Shown piece by piece: positions 49,517 to 58,657 of a DNA stretch of 64,000 bases. Position 1 is the stretch's first letter. Every line of letters begins with the position of its first letter. Both the position numbers and the translations under genes were made by a program. Under the pieces are notes generated by a model. It was not told the origin of the DNA. It did no database searches and saw only the letters and a list, made by a program, of their open reading frames with translations. This DNA is from JANQIO01 sp965601975 (GTDB taxonomy: Bacteria > Pseudomonadota > Gammaproteobacteria > Pseudomonadales > Halieaceae), in NCBI GenBank assembly GCA_965601975.1, contig OZ271856.1:2728001-2792000 (forward strand). The letters run 5' to 3'.

Positions 49517-51841
49517 CTAGAAGCTGGTGCCCACGGTGAGGCCATAGGTCCTCGGGGTACCCACCGCAGTCATGTTCGGGTTGCCGCCGCTGATGACAAA
49601 GGACTGGCCGTAGCCGTAGTCCAGCGCATAACTCTCGTCTGTCAGGTTGTGCACGAAGCCGGTCACGTACCAGCGATCGGTGCGCAACCCGATGGTGAGA
49701 TTGCCCACATCGTAGCTGTCGAGGATGGTGGTGTCATCGTCGTAGCCAATCACCAGGGGCACCGCCGGCTCTACCACAGTCCGCTGCTCGTCCACATAGC
49801 GCCATTCCACGCGGCCAAACAGCTCTCCAATGCTCAGGGACCGGGTGTACTGGACATAGCCGGACGCCGTCAGGTCGGGGGCGTTGGGTAGCTGCGAATC
49901 TTCAGCGATGTTGGCGTCTGCCGCGGGATCAGAGAACTCCGTATCCTGTGCGGTCAGCGTGAATCCCGTCGACCACTCCGGCGTCGGCAGGTAGTTCAGT
50001 TCGAGCTCGCCACCGACGATTTCAGCATCACCCCCCGAAGTCAGCACAGACACCGCCTCGACCGTGACCGCCGGTACGAATATATCGGACTGCACATCGG
50101 TCCAATCGGTGTAGAATAGCGCGCCGTTCAGCACCAGGCGCCCGTCTAACCAGGTAGTCTTGGCGCCGAGTTCGTAGTTGACCGTTTCATCCGAGTCGAA
50201 GCCGCGGAAGCGGTCGGGATCCGTGGTGTCCGCCGCGTTCAGGTTGGAGCCGCCGGAGCGGAAGCCCTCTGCGATATTGAAGTAGTAAAGCTGGTCGTCA
50301 TTCGGCGTCCAGCTCAGGCCAAACTTCAGGAGGACGTCGCTGTCTGTGGTTTCGTTCGTGGCCTCGGGAACGCCGAGGAAGGAAAACAGGCCAAACGCCG
50401 ACTGCTGGTCGGTGAATTCGACCTCTTCATCGAAGTAACGCGCGCCCAGCGTCAGCTCAAATCGCTCGGCAAACTCCCAGTTGACCTCACCGTACACCGC
50501 CAGCTGTTCATAGGACTCCGTGGCGGTTCGAGTCAGGATGTCGAGACCTGTATCCGCTTGCAGGTCGCAGTTGAAGGTAGCGTCGGGGAAGGCCAGGAAG
50601 CCCAGGCCAGCACCTTCCAGGAAAGCATTCATATCAAGCGCAGCCGGGCTGTCGTAGAAGGTGCACACATCCCGGTCGCGATCGCGATAGAAGGCTCCCA
50701 GTGTCCAGTCCAGTACCTCGTCGCCCGGAGAGACCAGCCGAACTTCCTGTGAGAAGGTCTCGGTGTAGTCATCGATTGCGAGCAATTCATTGTTCGAGAA
50801 TCCGAACGGCGGCAGCATCAGAATCGGCAGGATGATTTCATCAATGGACAGCGGCGTCTTGACCGCAAATTCCCGGTCCTGCTCCAACCAGGAGGTGATG
50901 GACGTCAGCTCGGCGAAGCCAAAGTCGTACTTCAGGGTCATCGCGTAAAGATCGACTTCGATATCGTTGAACTCGTCTTCGAGCAGGTTCGTCTCCAGGT
51001 CACCCAGGATATCGACCTCCTGTGGGAACCCATCGTTCTCCTGCTGGTCGTGCAGCACAAGCAGCTCCGCACTGAAGTTGTCCGTGAGCTGGGCAAGCAC
51101 TGAACCGCGCAGCGACCAGAGATCGACGTCGTTGACCCCGTCCTCGCCGGTCTCGATATTGTCGATAAAACCTTTTCTCTCCTCGACACTCCCGACAATG
51201 CGCGCAGCGACCTTGTCTTTGACAATCGGGAAGTTGACCGCGCCGCGCGCACGATAGCCAGTATCGGCATTGTCGATGGCCAGGGCCGAGGCCTCGACTT
51301 TGGCGCCAAACTCCGCCAGGTCCGGCTTGTTGAGGATGACTTTCACGGCGCCACCCATGGCACCCTCGCCGTAAAGCGTTCCCTGGGGACCTTTCAGCAC
51401 CTCGATGCGCTGCAGGTCATAGAGGTTCAGATCCGGCAGCGCACCTGCACCCTGGATGGCCACATCGTCCAGGTACAAGCCGGTGGTCGATACCGTCGAT
51501 GCAAACGCATACAGGTCCTGGGCCACGGCGCTGACGCCGCGTATGCCCAGCTTCACGGAACCGTTACCGTTGCGGGTAAAGCCCACACCGGCGACGCCGT
51601 TGATGTAGTCTTCGAAGCCCACCTTGTTCAGCGCATCGATGTCCGCGCCGGACAGCGCGGTGATTGAGTTGGCGACGTCCTGGATGTTCTGGGTACGACG
51701 CTGCGCCGTCACCAGGATTTCTTCGAGGACGAAGTCGCTAGAGGCCTGATCGCTTTCATCCTGCGCCAGCGCTACACAAGGAGCACCAATGCCCAGCGCA
51801 CAGATGAAAGGCGCCAGTGATCCGTTTGTTATTTTTTTCAT
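49517..51841 (-). CDS. TonB-dependent outer-membrane receptor of the AraC-linked catabolic locus
   Basis: A 774-residue receptor. Start ATG 51841 has a strong AGGAGG 7 nt upstream; a longer frame to 51922 was rejected. Signal peptide (SLAPFICALGIGAPCVALAQ), TonB-box-like LEEILVTAQRRTQNIQDVANSITALSGADIDAL, plug with RIEVLKGPQGTLYGEGAMGGAVKVILNKPD, and a barrel ending TFGLTVGTSF with terminal Phe. It follows the type-B esterase gene by 77 nt on the same strand, so it can be reached by the promoter at 53436-53502. It probably imports the substrate of this locus. Confidence 0.93.
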   Translation of the reverse strand: MKKITNGSLAPFICALGIGAPCVALAQDESDQASSDFVLEEILVTAQRRTQNIQDVANSITALSGADIDALNKVGFEDYINGVAGVGFTRNGNGSVKLGIRGVSAVAQDLYAFASTVSTTGLYLDDVAIQGAGALPDLNLYDLQRIEVLKGPQGTLYGEGAMGGAVKVILNKPDLAEFGAKVEASALAIDNADTGYRARGAVNFPIVKDKVAARIVGSVEERKGFIDNIETGEDGVNDVDLWSLRGSVLAQLTDNFSAELLVLHDQQENDGFPQEVDILGDLETNLLEDEFNDIEVDLYAMTLKYDFGFAELTSITSWLEQDREFAVKTPLSIDEIILPILMLPPFGFSNNELLAIDDYTETFSQEVRLVSPGDEVLDWTLGAFYRDRDRDVCTFYDSPAALDMNAFLEGAGLGFLAFPDATFNCDLQADTGLDILTRTATESYEQLAVYGEVNWEFAERFELTLGARYFDEEVEFTDQQSAFGLFSFLGVPEATNETTDSDVLLKFGLSWTPNDDQLYYFNIAEGFRSGGSNLNAADTTDPDRFRGFDSDETVNYELGAKTTWLDGRLVLNGALFYTDWTDVQSDIFVPAVTVEAVSVLTSGGDAEIVGGELELNYLPTPEWSTGFTLTAQDTEFSDPAADANIAEDSQLPNAPDLTASGYVQYTRSLSIGELFGRVEWRYVDEQRTVVEPAVPLVIGYDDDTTILDSYDVGNLTIGLRTDRWYVTGFVHNLTDESYALDYGYGQSFVISGGNPNMTAVGTPRTYGLTVGTSF

Positions 51842-51918
51842 AGAGTTTCCTCCTGGAAAATCGCGGGTAACAGGTTTCTTATGGGAATTAACGTGTTGGG
51901 TCATAGGTCTGCCCCTGC

Positions 51919-53382
51919 TCAAGCGACCTGGTAGATCGCGAGCATGTCCTCGTCAGGATTGACGACAACGTCGGGAACCTGGCGCAGTCGCAGGCAGCTA
52001 TGGCTATCGGATGTGTACTGGGGCCACTCCGGCAGTCCCTGCCCGTTCGGAGCACCCGTGGTCGCGAAGGCCACGACAGTCTTCGACCAGCGCGCGGCCA
52101 GGTCCTGGTTAACCGCCGTAGGTTCGTGGGTGAATATCCAGGGGTGCCCCTCTTCGATCCAGTTGAACGTAAAGGGAACGTCCGCAAAGTGTGAAACGCC
52201 CAGTTTATGGTCGGTCTCTACCTCGAAGTCATAGACCCAGCCACCGGCACCATGCTCTGCAGCCGTCTGCGCAACGCGCAGGGCGCTGGCGCGAAAGGTG
52301 TCGAACCAGGCGCGCGTCATCTTGGCCAGCACTTGCCCTTCGCCGAATTCCTTTTCCAGGTAAGCCATGTAGGCCATGCCGTCGTCGCGCCCGACGGACG
52401 TGGCGAGCGCAAACAGCATGGGGATACCGATTTCATCGTTCGGGGCGAAATACGGCGCGAGCAAGGTGCCCTCATCGAGGGTAGTGCCCGCCATGATCGG
52501 GATGCCGGCAGCACCCCCGTCTTTGATAGCTTCGCAGGAGGGCCGCGTAATCACGGTGCCATCCAGGGACGGCCCTGAGTAGAACATCGCTGCCTGTTGC
52601 AGCTGGGACAACTCCGCGGCGGGCATCGCCCGCAGTTGCTCCAGGCAGGCTTCATCGGATTCGGCGCCAAGAACAGCCTTGATAGCGTCGAGCTGGTCCA
52701 GCGCCGGGCCGAGAGTCTCCGCCCCGCTGCAGACGATGGCCTTGTGGAACAGGCCCTCGGCAGAGGGCGTGCCCAGCAGCGACAGGACCGACGCCGCGCC
52801 CGCACTCTCACCGAAGATGGTGACGTTGGAGGCATCTCCGCCGAAGGCGGCAATATTCTCACTGACCCACCGCAGTGCAGCCACCTGGTCCTGGATGCCC
52901 AGGTTCCCGCTGCCTGCAAATTCCTCGCCCATTTTCTCGAGGTTGAAGAAACCGAAGATGCCCAGGCGATAGTTCACCGTGACGACGACAAGGTCATTGG
53001 CTTTCACGAGGTTGGAGGGATCGTATTCGTTGCCGGAGCCGCACTGGAAGGCGCCCCCGTGAATCCACACCATGACGGGTGCAGGGCCGGTGAGACCCTC
53101 ACGCGCATAGATGTTCAGGAACAGGCAGTCCTCGCTTTCCTGCCCCGGCAGGTCCTTACCCGCATACAGCTCCTGGGGCATACCCACCTGGTAGTTACGG
53201 TCACCAAATGCCGTGGCATCGATGGGCCCTGAGGCGTCAACAACGGCTTGCGGGGGCTGAAAACGCAGGGCACCGACCGGCGCCTGGGCATACCGGATGC
53301 CGAGGAATTTGTTGATCCCCTGCTCGCAGATCCCCTGGAACTCGCCTGCGGGCGCGGTTGCAGTGGTTAAGGATTGCGACAT
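51919..53382 (-). CDS. Type-B carboxylesterase
   Basis: A 487-residue esterase (ATG 53382 with GGGAGG upstream). Family marks: FLGIRYAQAPVGALRFQPPQ, EDCLFLNIYA, oxyanion loop WIHGGAFQCGSG and nucleophile elbow TIFGESAGAASVLSLLG; His is expected in the last third near DVPFTFNWIEEGHPW. No signal peptide is visible, so it is probably cytosolic. It is preceded by one of three conserved activator-promoter elements and would cleave the ester made by the monooxygenase (inference). Confidence 0.92.
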   Translation of the reverse strand: MSQSLTTATAPAGEFQGICEQGINKFLGIRYAQAPVGALRFQPPQAVVDASGPIDATAFGDRNYQVGMPQELYAGKDLPGQESEDCLFLNIYAREGLTGPAPVMVWIHGGAFQCGSGNEYDPSNLVKANDLVVVTVNYRLGIFGFFNLEKMGEEFAGSGNLGIQDQVAALRWVSENIAAFGGDASNVTIFGESAGAASVLSLLGTPSAEGLFHKAIVCSGAETLGPALDQLDAIKAVLGAESDEACLEQLRAMPAAELSQLQQAAMFYSGPSLDGTVITRPSCEAIKDGGAAGIPIMAGTTLDEGTLLAPYFAPNDEIGIPMLFALATSVGRDDGMAYMAYLEKEFGEGQVLAKMTRAWFDTFRASALRVAQTAAEHGAGGWVYDFEVETDHKLGVSHFADVPFTFNWIEEGHPWIFTHEPTAVNQDLAARWSKTVVAFATTGAPNGQGLPEWPQYTSDSHSCLRLRQVPDVVVNPDEDMLAIYQVA

Positions 53383-53435
53383 CTGTCCTCCCGGGCCAGG
53401 TGCCCGTTTGCGCATGTAGCGCTTATTATCGGGTG

Positions 53436-53503
53436 AGCTTAGGGCCTCGGCCGCCTTCGAATCGATTGCAGATCACGCCAGTGTCTTGACACATCAGGCC
53501 AAA
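53436..53503 (-). promoter_or_regulatory. Activator-type promoter A, upstream of the esterase and receptor
   Basis: A 42-bp element (53462-53503) matches promoter B in 33 of 42 positions. Reading towards the esterase it is followed by a weak -35 CGATTC (53459-53464), exactly 17 nt, then -10 TAAGCT (53436-53441). Predicted start of transcription is near 53429, 47 nt before the esterase ATG. Confidence 0.75.
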
Positions 53504-53516
53504 ACGTCCTCTAGCG

Positions 53517-54344
53517 CTAAAGGGCATTCTTATTGGATGCATCGGCGTAGCTCTGGGGAAAGTAGCGGCTCAACCGGTCACCGCGGACCGCGTCACGTCC
53601 GACCATGATCTTGCGTTTGCCTTGCTTTACGCCATCGAGAATGATTTCCGCGGCGCGTTCCGGTGCGAGTCCGTAGGCTTTGAAGGCGTCGGCAATCGCC
53701 GCCTGCTCTTCCTCGGACAGGGTGACCCCGACCACGTTTCCGTCGGCACGGGCGTTGCGCACGATGTCCGTGCCAATGTGTCCGGGGTGAATGGACGCCA
53801 CCAGGATAGGACGGGATTTCAGCTCCTGGGCCAGCACTTCGGTAAAGCCGCGAATTGCATACTTCGAGGCGCAGTAGGCACCCTGCCGCTTCCTGGGAAA
53901 CAGGCCGAACACGCTGGACACGTTGGCGATGAGCGCCTCGGGCCTCTGCTTCAGCAGCGGCAGGAACTCCTTGGTGCCGTAGACCATGCCCATGAAGTTG
54001 ACGGACATGACCCGCTCGAGTTGCTCGTAGGACATATCCTGGATGGTGCCGGCGAACGAGACTCCGGCATTGTTGATGATCCCGTCCACATGGCCGCGTT
54101 CGCCCAGGGCTTCTTCGCGGAACGCCTGCCACTGCTCCAGGCTGGAGACGTCGAGCTGGTGCACGGAGCAACGGGTATCGGGCTGTGCCGCTGCGGACGC
54201 GAGGGCCTCAGTCTCCTTCGCACCTTCCAGGTCGCGATCCGCCACGGCCACCGAGGCGCCGCGCCGCATGGCTTCAATCGCCAACGCCCGGCCTATGCCT
54301 GAAGCTCCGCCTGTGATGACGAGTGTCTTTCCCGCAATTTCCAT
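53517..54344 (-). CDS. SDR-family oxidoreductase of the catabolic locus
   Basis: A 275-residue classical SDR: TGGASGIGRALAIEAMRRGAS cofactor motif, Asp in VADRDLEG (NAD preference), NNAGVSF, Ser in ANVSSVFG and Tyr-x3-Lys in YCASKYAIRGF. It follows the monooxygenase gene by 12 nt, so both come from promoter B. An alcohol-to-ketone step preceding Baeyer-Villiger oxidation is the natural reading. Confidence 0.9.
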   Translation of the reverse strand: MEIAGKTLVITGGASGIGRALAIEAMRRGASVAVADRDLEGAKETEALASAAAQPDTRCSVHQLDVSSLEQWQAFREEALGERGHVDGIINNAGVSFAGTIQDMSYEQLERVMSVNFMGMVYGTKEFLPLLKQRPEALIANVSSVFGLFPRKRQGAYCASKYAIRGFTEVLAQELKSRPILVASIHPGHIGTDIVRNARADGNVVGVTLSEEEQAAIADAFKAYGLAPERAAEIILDGVKQGKRKIMVGRDAVRGDRLSRYFPQSYADASNKNAL

Positions 54345-54356
54345 CGTGTTTGATAC

Positions 54357-55835
54357 CTACTGGTAGACCAGCGCGTCCTCGTTCAGGTCGAACAAGGGCA
54401 TCTGGTCTTTTTCAACGTAATAATCCGGCGAGAAGCGCCAGGGTTCGTAGTCGCCGCTCTTCGGCATCCGGTGGATCGCGCGGGTCATGTAGCCCGGGTT
54501 GAACTCGTTCTCATCGATCCACCGGTTGCGGTTCATGTCGGCGTCCTGGGGGCGTAGCTGTGGCGTCACCACCTGAAGATGCTCTTCGTCCATATGATTG
54601 AGCAGCCGGCACAGGTAGTCCCCGACCAGGTCGACGCGCATGGTCCAACTGGTACGCAGATAACCGAACATGAGCGCGAAGTTAGGGAAGCCCGACAGCA
54701 ATACACCCCGGTAGGTGAAGGACTCGGCCGGATCGAGCTGAACGCCGTCCACTGAATAGGGAAGCCCGCCGACCGACAGCGCATTGAAGCCTGTTGCGGT
54801 AATGATCACGTCGGCGCTCAGCTCCTCACCGGACTTCAGGCGAATTCCGGTTTCCGTAAAGCACTCGATGTGATCGGTGACAATGCTGGCCTTGCCATCC
54901 GAGACCACCTTGAACAGGTCTGCGTCGGGCACGTAGGCCAGTCGCTGCTGCCAGGGCCGGTAGCTCGGCATGAAGTGCTTCTCGGTGAGCTCGTCGCCCA
55001 CGTGTTCACGCACCACCTTGAGCAACTCTTCTTTCACGTGCTCCGGGTACTGCATGGACGCCTGCTGAATTTCCTTCTGGGTTTGCAGCAGGTCGCGGCG
55101 CACAATGTCATGAATTGTTGACTCCGGCACCTCCAGCAGGCGGAGCCGGTCAGCGAGTTCGTTGCGGTTGGGCCCCGTCCAGAAGTAGGTGGGCGAACGC
55201 TGCAGCATGGTGACATGGGCGCAGTCGTCGGCGATGTTCGGAATCAGGGTCGCGGCGGTGGCGCCGGAGCCGATGACGACCACCTGCTTGCCCGCGAGGT
55301 CGAGGTCTTCCGGCCAGGACTGGGGATGCACGATCTCGCCCTTGAAGTCGGAGAAGCCAGGCCAGTCTGGCGTATATCCCTTGGCGTGGTCGTAGTAGCC
55401 GCCGGTCCAGATGAAGAAATCGCAGCTGATCTGGATGGTCTCGCCGGTGTCCTTCTGCAGGACATCGATGGTCCAGCGTTTGTCCTCGCTGGACCAGTCG
55501 GCCGACAGGATCCTGTGCTGGTAGCGGATGTGCTGGTCCAACTGGTCCTCTTCGATCACCTCTGCGAGGTAATCCAGGATCAGGTCCCCGTCGGCAATGG
55601 GTGCGCCAGACCAGGGCTTGAAGCGATAGCCGAAGGTGTAGAGATCGCTGTCGGACCGAATGCCGGGGTAGGTGTGCGTATGCCAGGTGCCACCATGGGT
55701 GGGCTTGTCCTCTAGCATGACAAAGCTCTTCCCGGGGCATTGCTCCTTGAGGTGGTGAGCAACGCCGATCCCGGAAATACCGGCCCCGACCAGAACGACA
55801 TTGAAATGTTCGATGGAACTCACGACTAACCCCAT
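54357..55835 (-). CDS. Baeyer-Villiger-type flavin monooxygenase
   Basis: A 492-residue class B flavoprotein monooxygenase. FAD motif VLVGAGISGIGVAHHL, GGTWHTHTYPGIRSDSDLYTFGYRF, BVMO fingerprint F-K-G-E-I-V-H-P-Q-S-W before the NADPH motif VVIGSGATAATLIPNI. Such enzymes insert oxygen beside a ketone to make an ester or lactone. The annotated ATG 55835 would leave a leader of only about 11 nt from promoter B; GTG 55823 (preceded by GGGGTTA) may be the real start. The neighbours (SDR, esterases) match the usual BVMO degradation order. Confidence 0.92.
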   Translation of the reverse strand: MGLVVSSIEHFNVVLVGAGISGIGVAHHLKEQCPGKSFVMLEDKPTHGGTWHTHTYPGIRSDSDLYTFGYRFKPWSGAPIADGDLILDYLAEVIEEDQLDQHIRYQHRILSADWSSEDKRWTIDVLQKDTGETIQISCDFFIWTGGYYDHAKGYTPDWPGFSDFKGEIVHPQSWPEDLDLAGKQVVVIGSGATAATLIPNIADDCAHVTMLQRSPTYFWTGPNRNELADRLRLLEVPESTIHDIVRRDLLQTQKEIQQASMQYPEHVKEELLKVVREHVGDELTEKHFMPSYRPWQQRLAYVPDADLFKVVSDGKASIVTDHIECFTETGIRLKSGEELSADVIITATGFNALSVGGLPYSVDGVQLDPAESFTYRGVLLSGFPNFALMFGYLRTSWTMRVDLVGDYLCRLLNHMDEEHLQVVTPQLRPQDADMNRNRWIDENEFNPGYMTRAIHRMPKSGDYEPWRFSPDYYVEKDQMPLFDLNEDALVYQ

Positions 55836-55852
55836 TGCGCAGACTGGACAAA

Positions 55853-55920
55853 ATCTTAGGGCGCACCAGCCGCGCCGGTCGATTGCAGATGAAGCCAGTC
55901 TTTTGATAGGTTAGGCCAAT
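55853..55920 (-). promoter_or_regulatory. Activator-type promoter B, upstream of the monooxygenase; overlaps the AraC gene leader
   Basis: The 42-bp element (55879-55920) ends one base before the AraC start codon. Towards the monooxygenase it is followed by weak -35 CGACCG (55876-55881), 17 nt, and -10 TAAGAT (55853-55858). Binding here could also limit expression of the AraC gene. Confidence 0.8.
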
Positions 55921-57006
55921 ATGGCTCAACCCAATAACAGCGACTCTGCCAGGGTTGTCGCCACCCACGATCTCGCCTCGGGCCTGAGAACTATTGGCGG
56001 GCTGCTGGGGCAATTGGACGTGGTGGGACTGGATCGCGAGCAGGCCACGCGAATATTGCAGGGCACGGGCCTGCCGCCCTCGGCTTACGACGATCCCAGT
56101 TTCCCGGTTTCCCCGCGACAGGATTTCGAAATCCTGAACGAGATCCGCAAGCACATGTCGCCTGAGTACTCCATCGAGGTAGCCCTGTTCGGGCTGGTGC
56201 CCCACATGCGGGTGCACATGTTCGGCGCGCTGGGCATGGCCTGGCAGACCGCCCCGACCATGATGGATGCGGTGAAGATATCGAGTACACATCCGCAGTT
56301 GAACTGGGGCCGGACCCAGGTGCGCCTGTCTGCCTCGGACAAGGAAGATTGCATCGAGCTTGAGATCGACAGGATTCCCGCATCACTCAGCAGTGCCGAG
56401 GACGTTGAGGCGACTTACAAGTACGCGCTGTTGCTGGACATCACCGGCACCGTGGCCATTATCCTGGACATCGTCTCTGACCGGTCGCTACTCAAAAAAG
56501 TTCGGCTCCCCTTCGAACAACCCGATGACTGGTCCATTATCTCTGGTGCATTGCCATTCAAGGTCGAGTTTGGCGCCCCCGGCGCTGCGATCGTGCTCAA
56601 GCCGGGCTTTTTCCAGCAAACGCCCAAGCGAGCGCACGCATTGAGCTTCCGCCTGGCCATGCAGCTAGTGGAAAAAGAGGCCGCCGTGCTGTCTGAAGAG
56701 GCGACCCTCAAGGACACGGTTACTCGCTGGTTATGGGCACGGACCCCGCCTCTGAAGAAGTCAGAGATCGCCAAATTGCTAAACATGTCAGAGCGCAGTC
56801 TGACGAGGCAGCTTGCCAAGGAAGACACCAACTACAACGAGCTGTTTGCGGAAGTACAGTCCGAACGCGCGCGCAACCTTCTGGCGAACAGGAAGCTGGC
56901 GGTATCTGAGGTCGCCTATCGCATGGGGTATTCCGACCCCGCCGCATTCACCCGCGCATTCACGGTCTGGGAGGGCATAACGCCCTCTGAGTGGCGCTCC
57001 CGCTAG
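55921..57006 (+). CDS. AraC-family regulator, candidate activator of the locus
   Basis: A 361-residue regulator of the OruR/ArgR-like AraC subgroup: N-terminal ligand domain (about 20-230, with RQDFEILNEIRKHMSPEYSIEVALFGLVPHM) and C-terminal double HTH (PPLKKSEIAKLLNMSERSLTRQLAKEDTNYNELFAEVQSERARNLLANRKLAVSEVAYRMGYSDPAAFTRAFTVWEGITPSEWR). It is encoded between promoters B and C and has a copy of the conserved element directly before its ATG. The best guess is that it activates all three promoters when the substrate is present, and represses itself. Confidence 0.92.
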   Translation: MAQPNNSDSARVVATHDLASGLRTIGGLLGQLDVVGLDREQATRILQGTGLPPSAYDDPSFPVSPRQDFEILNEIRKHMSPEYSIEVALFGLVPHMRVHMFGALGMAWQTAPTMMDAVKISSTHPQLNWGRTQVRLSASDKEDCIELEIDRIPASLSSAEDVEATYKYALLLDITGTVAIILDIVSDRSLLKKVRLPFEQPDDWSIISGALPFKVEFGAPGAAIVLKPGFFQQTPKRAHALSFRLAMQLVEKEAAVLSEEATLKDTVTRWLWARTPPLKKSEIAKLLNMSERSLTRQLAKEDTNYNELFAEVQSERARNLLANRKLAVSEVAYRMGYSDPAAFTRAFTVWEGITPSEWRSR

Positions 57007-57023
57007 TTGCCACATCCGGCTCT

Positions 57024-57091
57024 ATTGGCCTAACCCATCAAGAGACTGGCGCAATCTGCCATCGACCGGCAAGGCGCACTTTCCCTATGCT
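57024..57091 (+). promoter_or_regulatory. Activator-type promoter C, upstream of the MFS transporter
   Basis: The element (57024-57065) is the reverse complement of promoter B's with 36 of 42 matches. It has TGGC half-sites at 57026 and 57047, 21 bp apart. Weak -35 CGACCG (57063-57068), 17 nt, -10 TATGCT (57086-57091); predicted start near 57098, 43 nt before ATG 57141. Confidence 0.8.
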
Positions 57092-57140
57092 GCGGTGAAA
57101 TAATCAGTCCGGCGTCAGGCCGGCCAGAGATGCGCACCTC

Positions 57141-58586
57141 ATGACACCAGGCGGCCGGATTCCACTTTCCACCAAGATGCTCTACGGGGCAGGCTCCCTG
57201 GCCTCCGGCGTCAAAGACACAGCATTTAACGTCTTCCTGTTGTTCTTTTATACCCAGGTGGTCGGGCTGTCCGGCTCACTGGCGGGCGCCGCCATCTTCA
57301 CCGCGCTGTTACTCGATGCCATCAGCGATCCTATGGTGGGTTACTGGTCCGACCGCCTGAAGTCCCGTTGGGGACGGCGCCATCCGTTCATCTACGCCTC
57401 AGCAATACCCATGGGCGTGGCCTTCTACTTCCTGTTCAATCCCCCGGGGAGCGAATCGCAGTCCTTCCTGTTTGCCTGGATGCTGGTCTGGGCGGTGCTG
57501 GTTCGGTTCTTCATGACTTTCTACACCGTACCGTCGAGCGCCCTCACCGCGGAGATGACCTCTGACTACGACGAGCGCACCTCGCTATCCGGCTTCCGGG
57601 TCTTGATGGGATGGTTGGGAGGACTGGTATTTGCCACGGTGGGATACATGGTGTTCTTCGCCCCCTCCAAGCAGTTTGAGGACGGGCGGCTGGACCCGGC
57701 GGCCTACCAGGACTTTGCCCTCCTCGGCGCCGCCATCATCGTGATCGCCATACTGATCTGCGCACTGGGCACCCACCACCTGATCCCACATCTGAAGAAA
57801 GTTTCAGACAATGCCGCGGAATCACAGGGCATCAAGCGCGACTTCTCCAACATGTTGCACAATCGCCCGTTCCTGATCCTGGTGGCGATCATTTTTGTCT
57901 CTGCGTCGGCCATCGGTTTCACCGACGTGATCGGCCTGTACATGTTCACGTACTTCTGGGAGCTGTCGACCGATCAGCTGGCACTCCTGACAATGGCGGC
58001 CCTGATTGGGACGGTCATGGCGTTTCTTGCGGCCCCGGTATTGTCGAAACGCTTCGACAAACGTCCGGTGGCACTCGCCGCCACTGCTCTGGTCATGCTT
58101 CTCTATCCAAGTTGTATTGCGCTGCGCCTGCTGGGCCTACTGCCGGAAAACGGCGATCCGGCGATCATGCTGGTGCTTGGGGGGAACGCCGCACTGACAG
58201 TTTTCGCTGCCGTCACCTTGACCATTTTGTTTGCATCAATGATCGCGGACACCATCGACAAGAACGAGCTGACAACGGGTCGCCGGCAGGAAGCCATCTA
58301 CACATCGGCATTTACGTTTTCGATGAAGGCGACCTCCGGCCTTGGCGGCTTCATCGCCGGGATTGTGCTCGATCTCATCGACTTCCCCAGGGGCGTCGAG
58401 GCAACAGAGGTTGCCCAGTCCACCCTCGACTCCCTCGGTATCATGGTGGCCGGCATCATACTCGGTTTCTGGTTTGTCGCCTTGATGGTGATGCGCCTCT
58501 ATCCGCTGGACCGTGCAGAACACAACAGGATTCTTACGGAAATCGCCAGCCTGCGCAGCGGCAGCGAAAGTCCAGCCACCGCCTGA
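57141..58586 (+). CDS. MFS transporter, GPH (glycoside-pentoside-hexuronide/cation symporter)-like
   Basis: A 481-residue inner-membrane transporter with about 12 helices. GPH family marks: KMLYGAGSLASGVKDTAFNVFLLFFYTQVVGLSGSLAGAAIFTALLLDAISDPMVGYWSDRLKSRWGRRHPFI. In marine proteobacteria this branch often sits beside aromatic, steroid or glycerol-ester catabolic genes rather than sugar genes, so the substrate need not be a glycoside. Under promoter C; the HSL hydrolase gene follows after 71 nt. Confidence 0.9.
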   Translation: MTPGGRIPLSTKMLYGAGSLASGVKDTAFNVFLLFFYTQVVGLSGSLAGAAIFTALLLDAISDPMVGYWSDRLKSRWGRRHPFIYASAIPMGVAFYFLFNPPGSESQSFLFAWMLVWAVLVRFFMTFYTVPSSALTAEMTSDYDERTSLSGFRVLMGWLGGLVFATVGYMVFFAPSKQFEDGRLDPAAYQDFALLGAAIIVIAILICALGTHHLIPHLKKVSDNAAESQGIKRDFSNMLHNRPFLILVAIIFVSASAIGFTDVIGLYMFTYFWELSTDQLALLTMAALIGTVMAFLAAPVLSKRFDKRPVALAATALVMLLYPSCIALRLLGLLPENGDPAIMLVLGGNAALTVFAAVTLTILFASMIADTIDKNELTTGRRQEAIYTSAFTFSMKATSGLGGFIAGIVLDLIDFPRGVEATEVAQSTLDSLGIMVAGIILGFWFVALMVMRLYPLDRAEHNRILTEIASLRSGSESPATA

Positions 58587-58657
58587 TTCCCTGCTTTCGC
58601 AGGCAATCCGCCGCGGGATACACTCCCTCCCGTCGAATCAACAGAGAGTCATCGACC

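Noticed and set aside
58112..58657. A 182-codon N-terminal extension of the HSL-type hydrolase
   Set aside because: It overlaps the end of the transporter gene in another frame and adds non-homologous Arg-rich sequence; GTG 58658 fits the family start.
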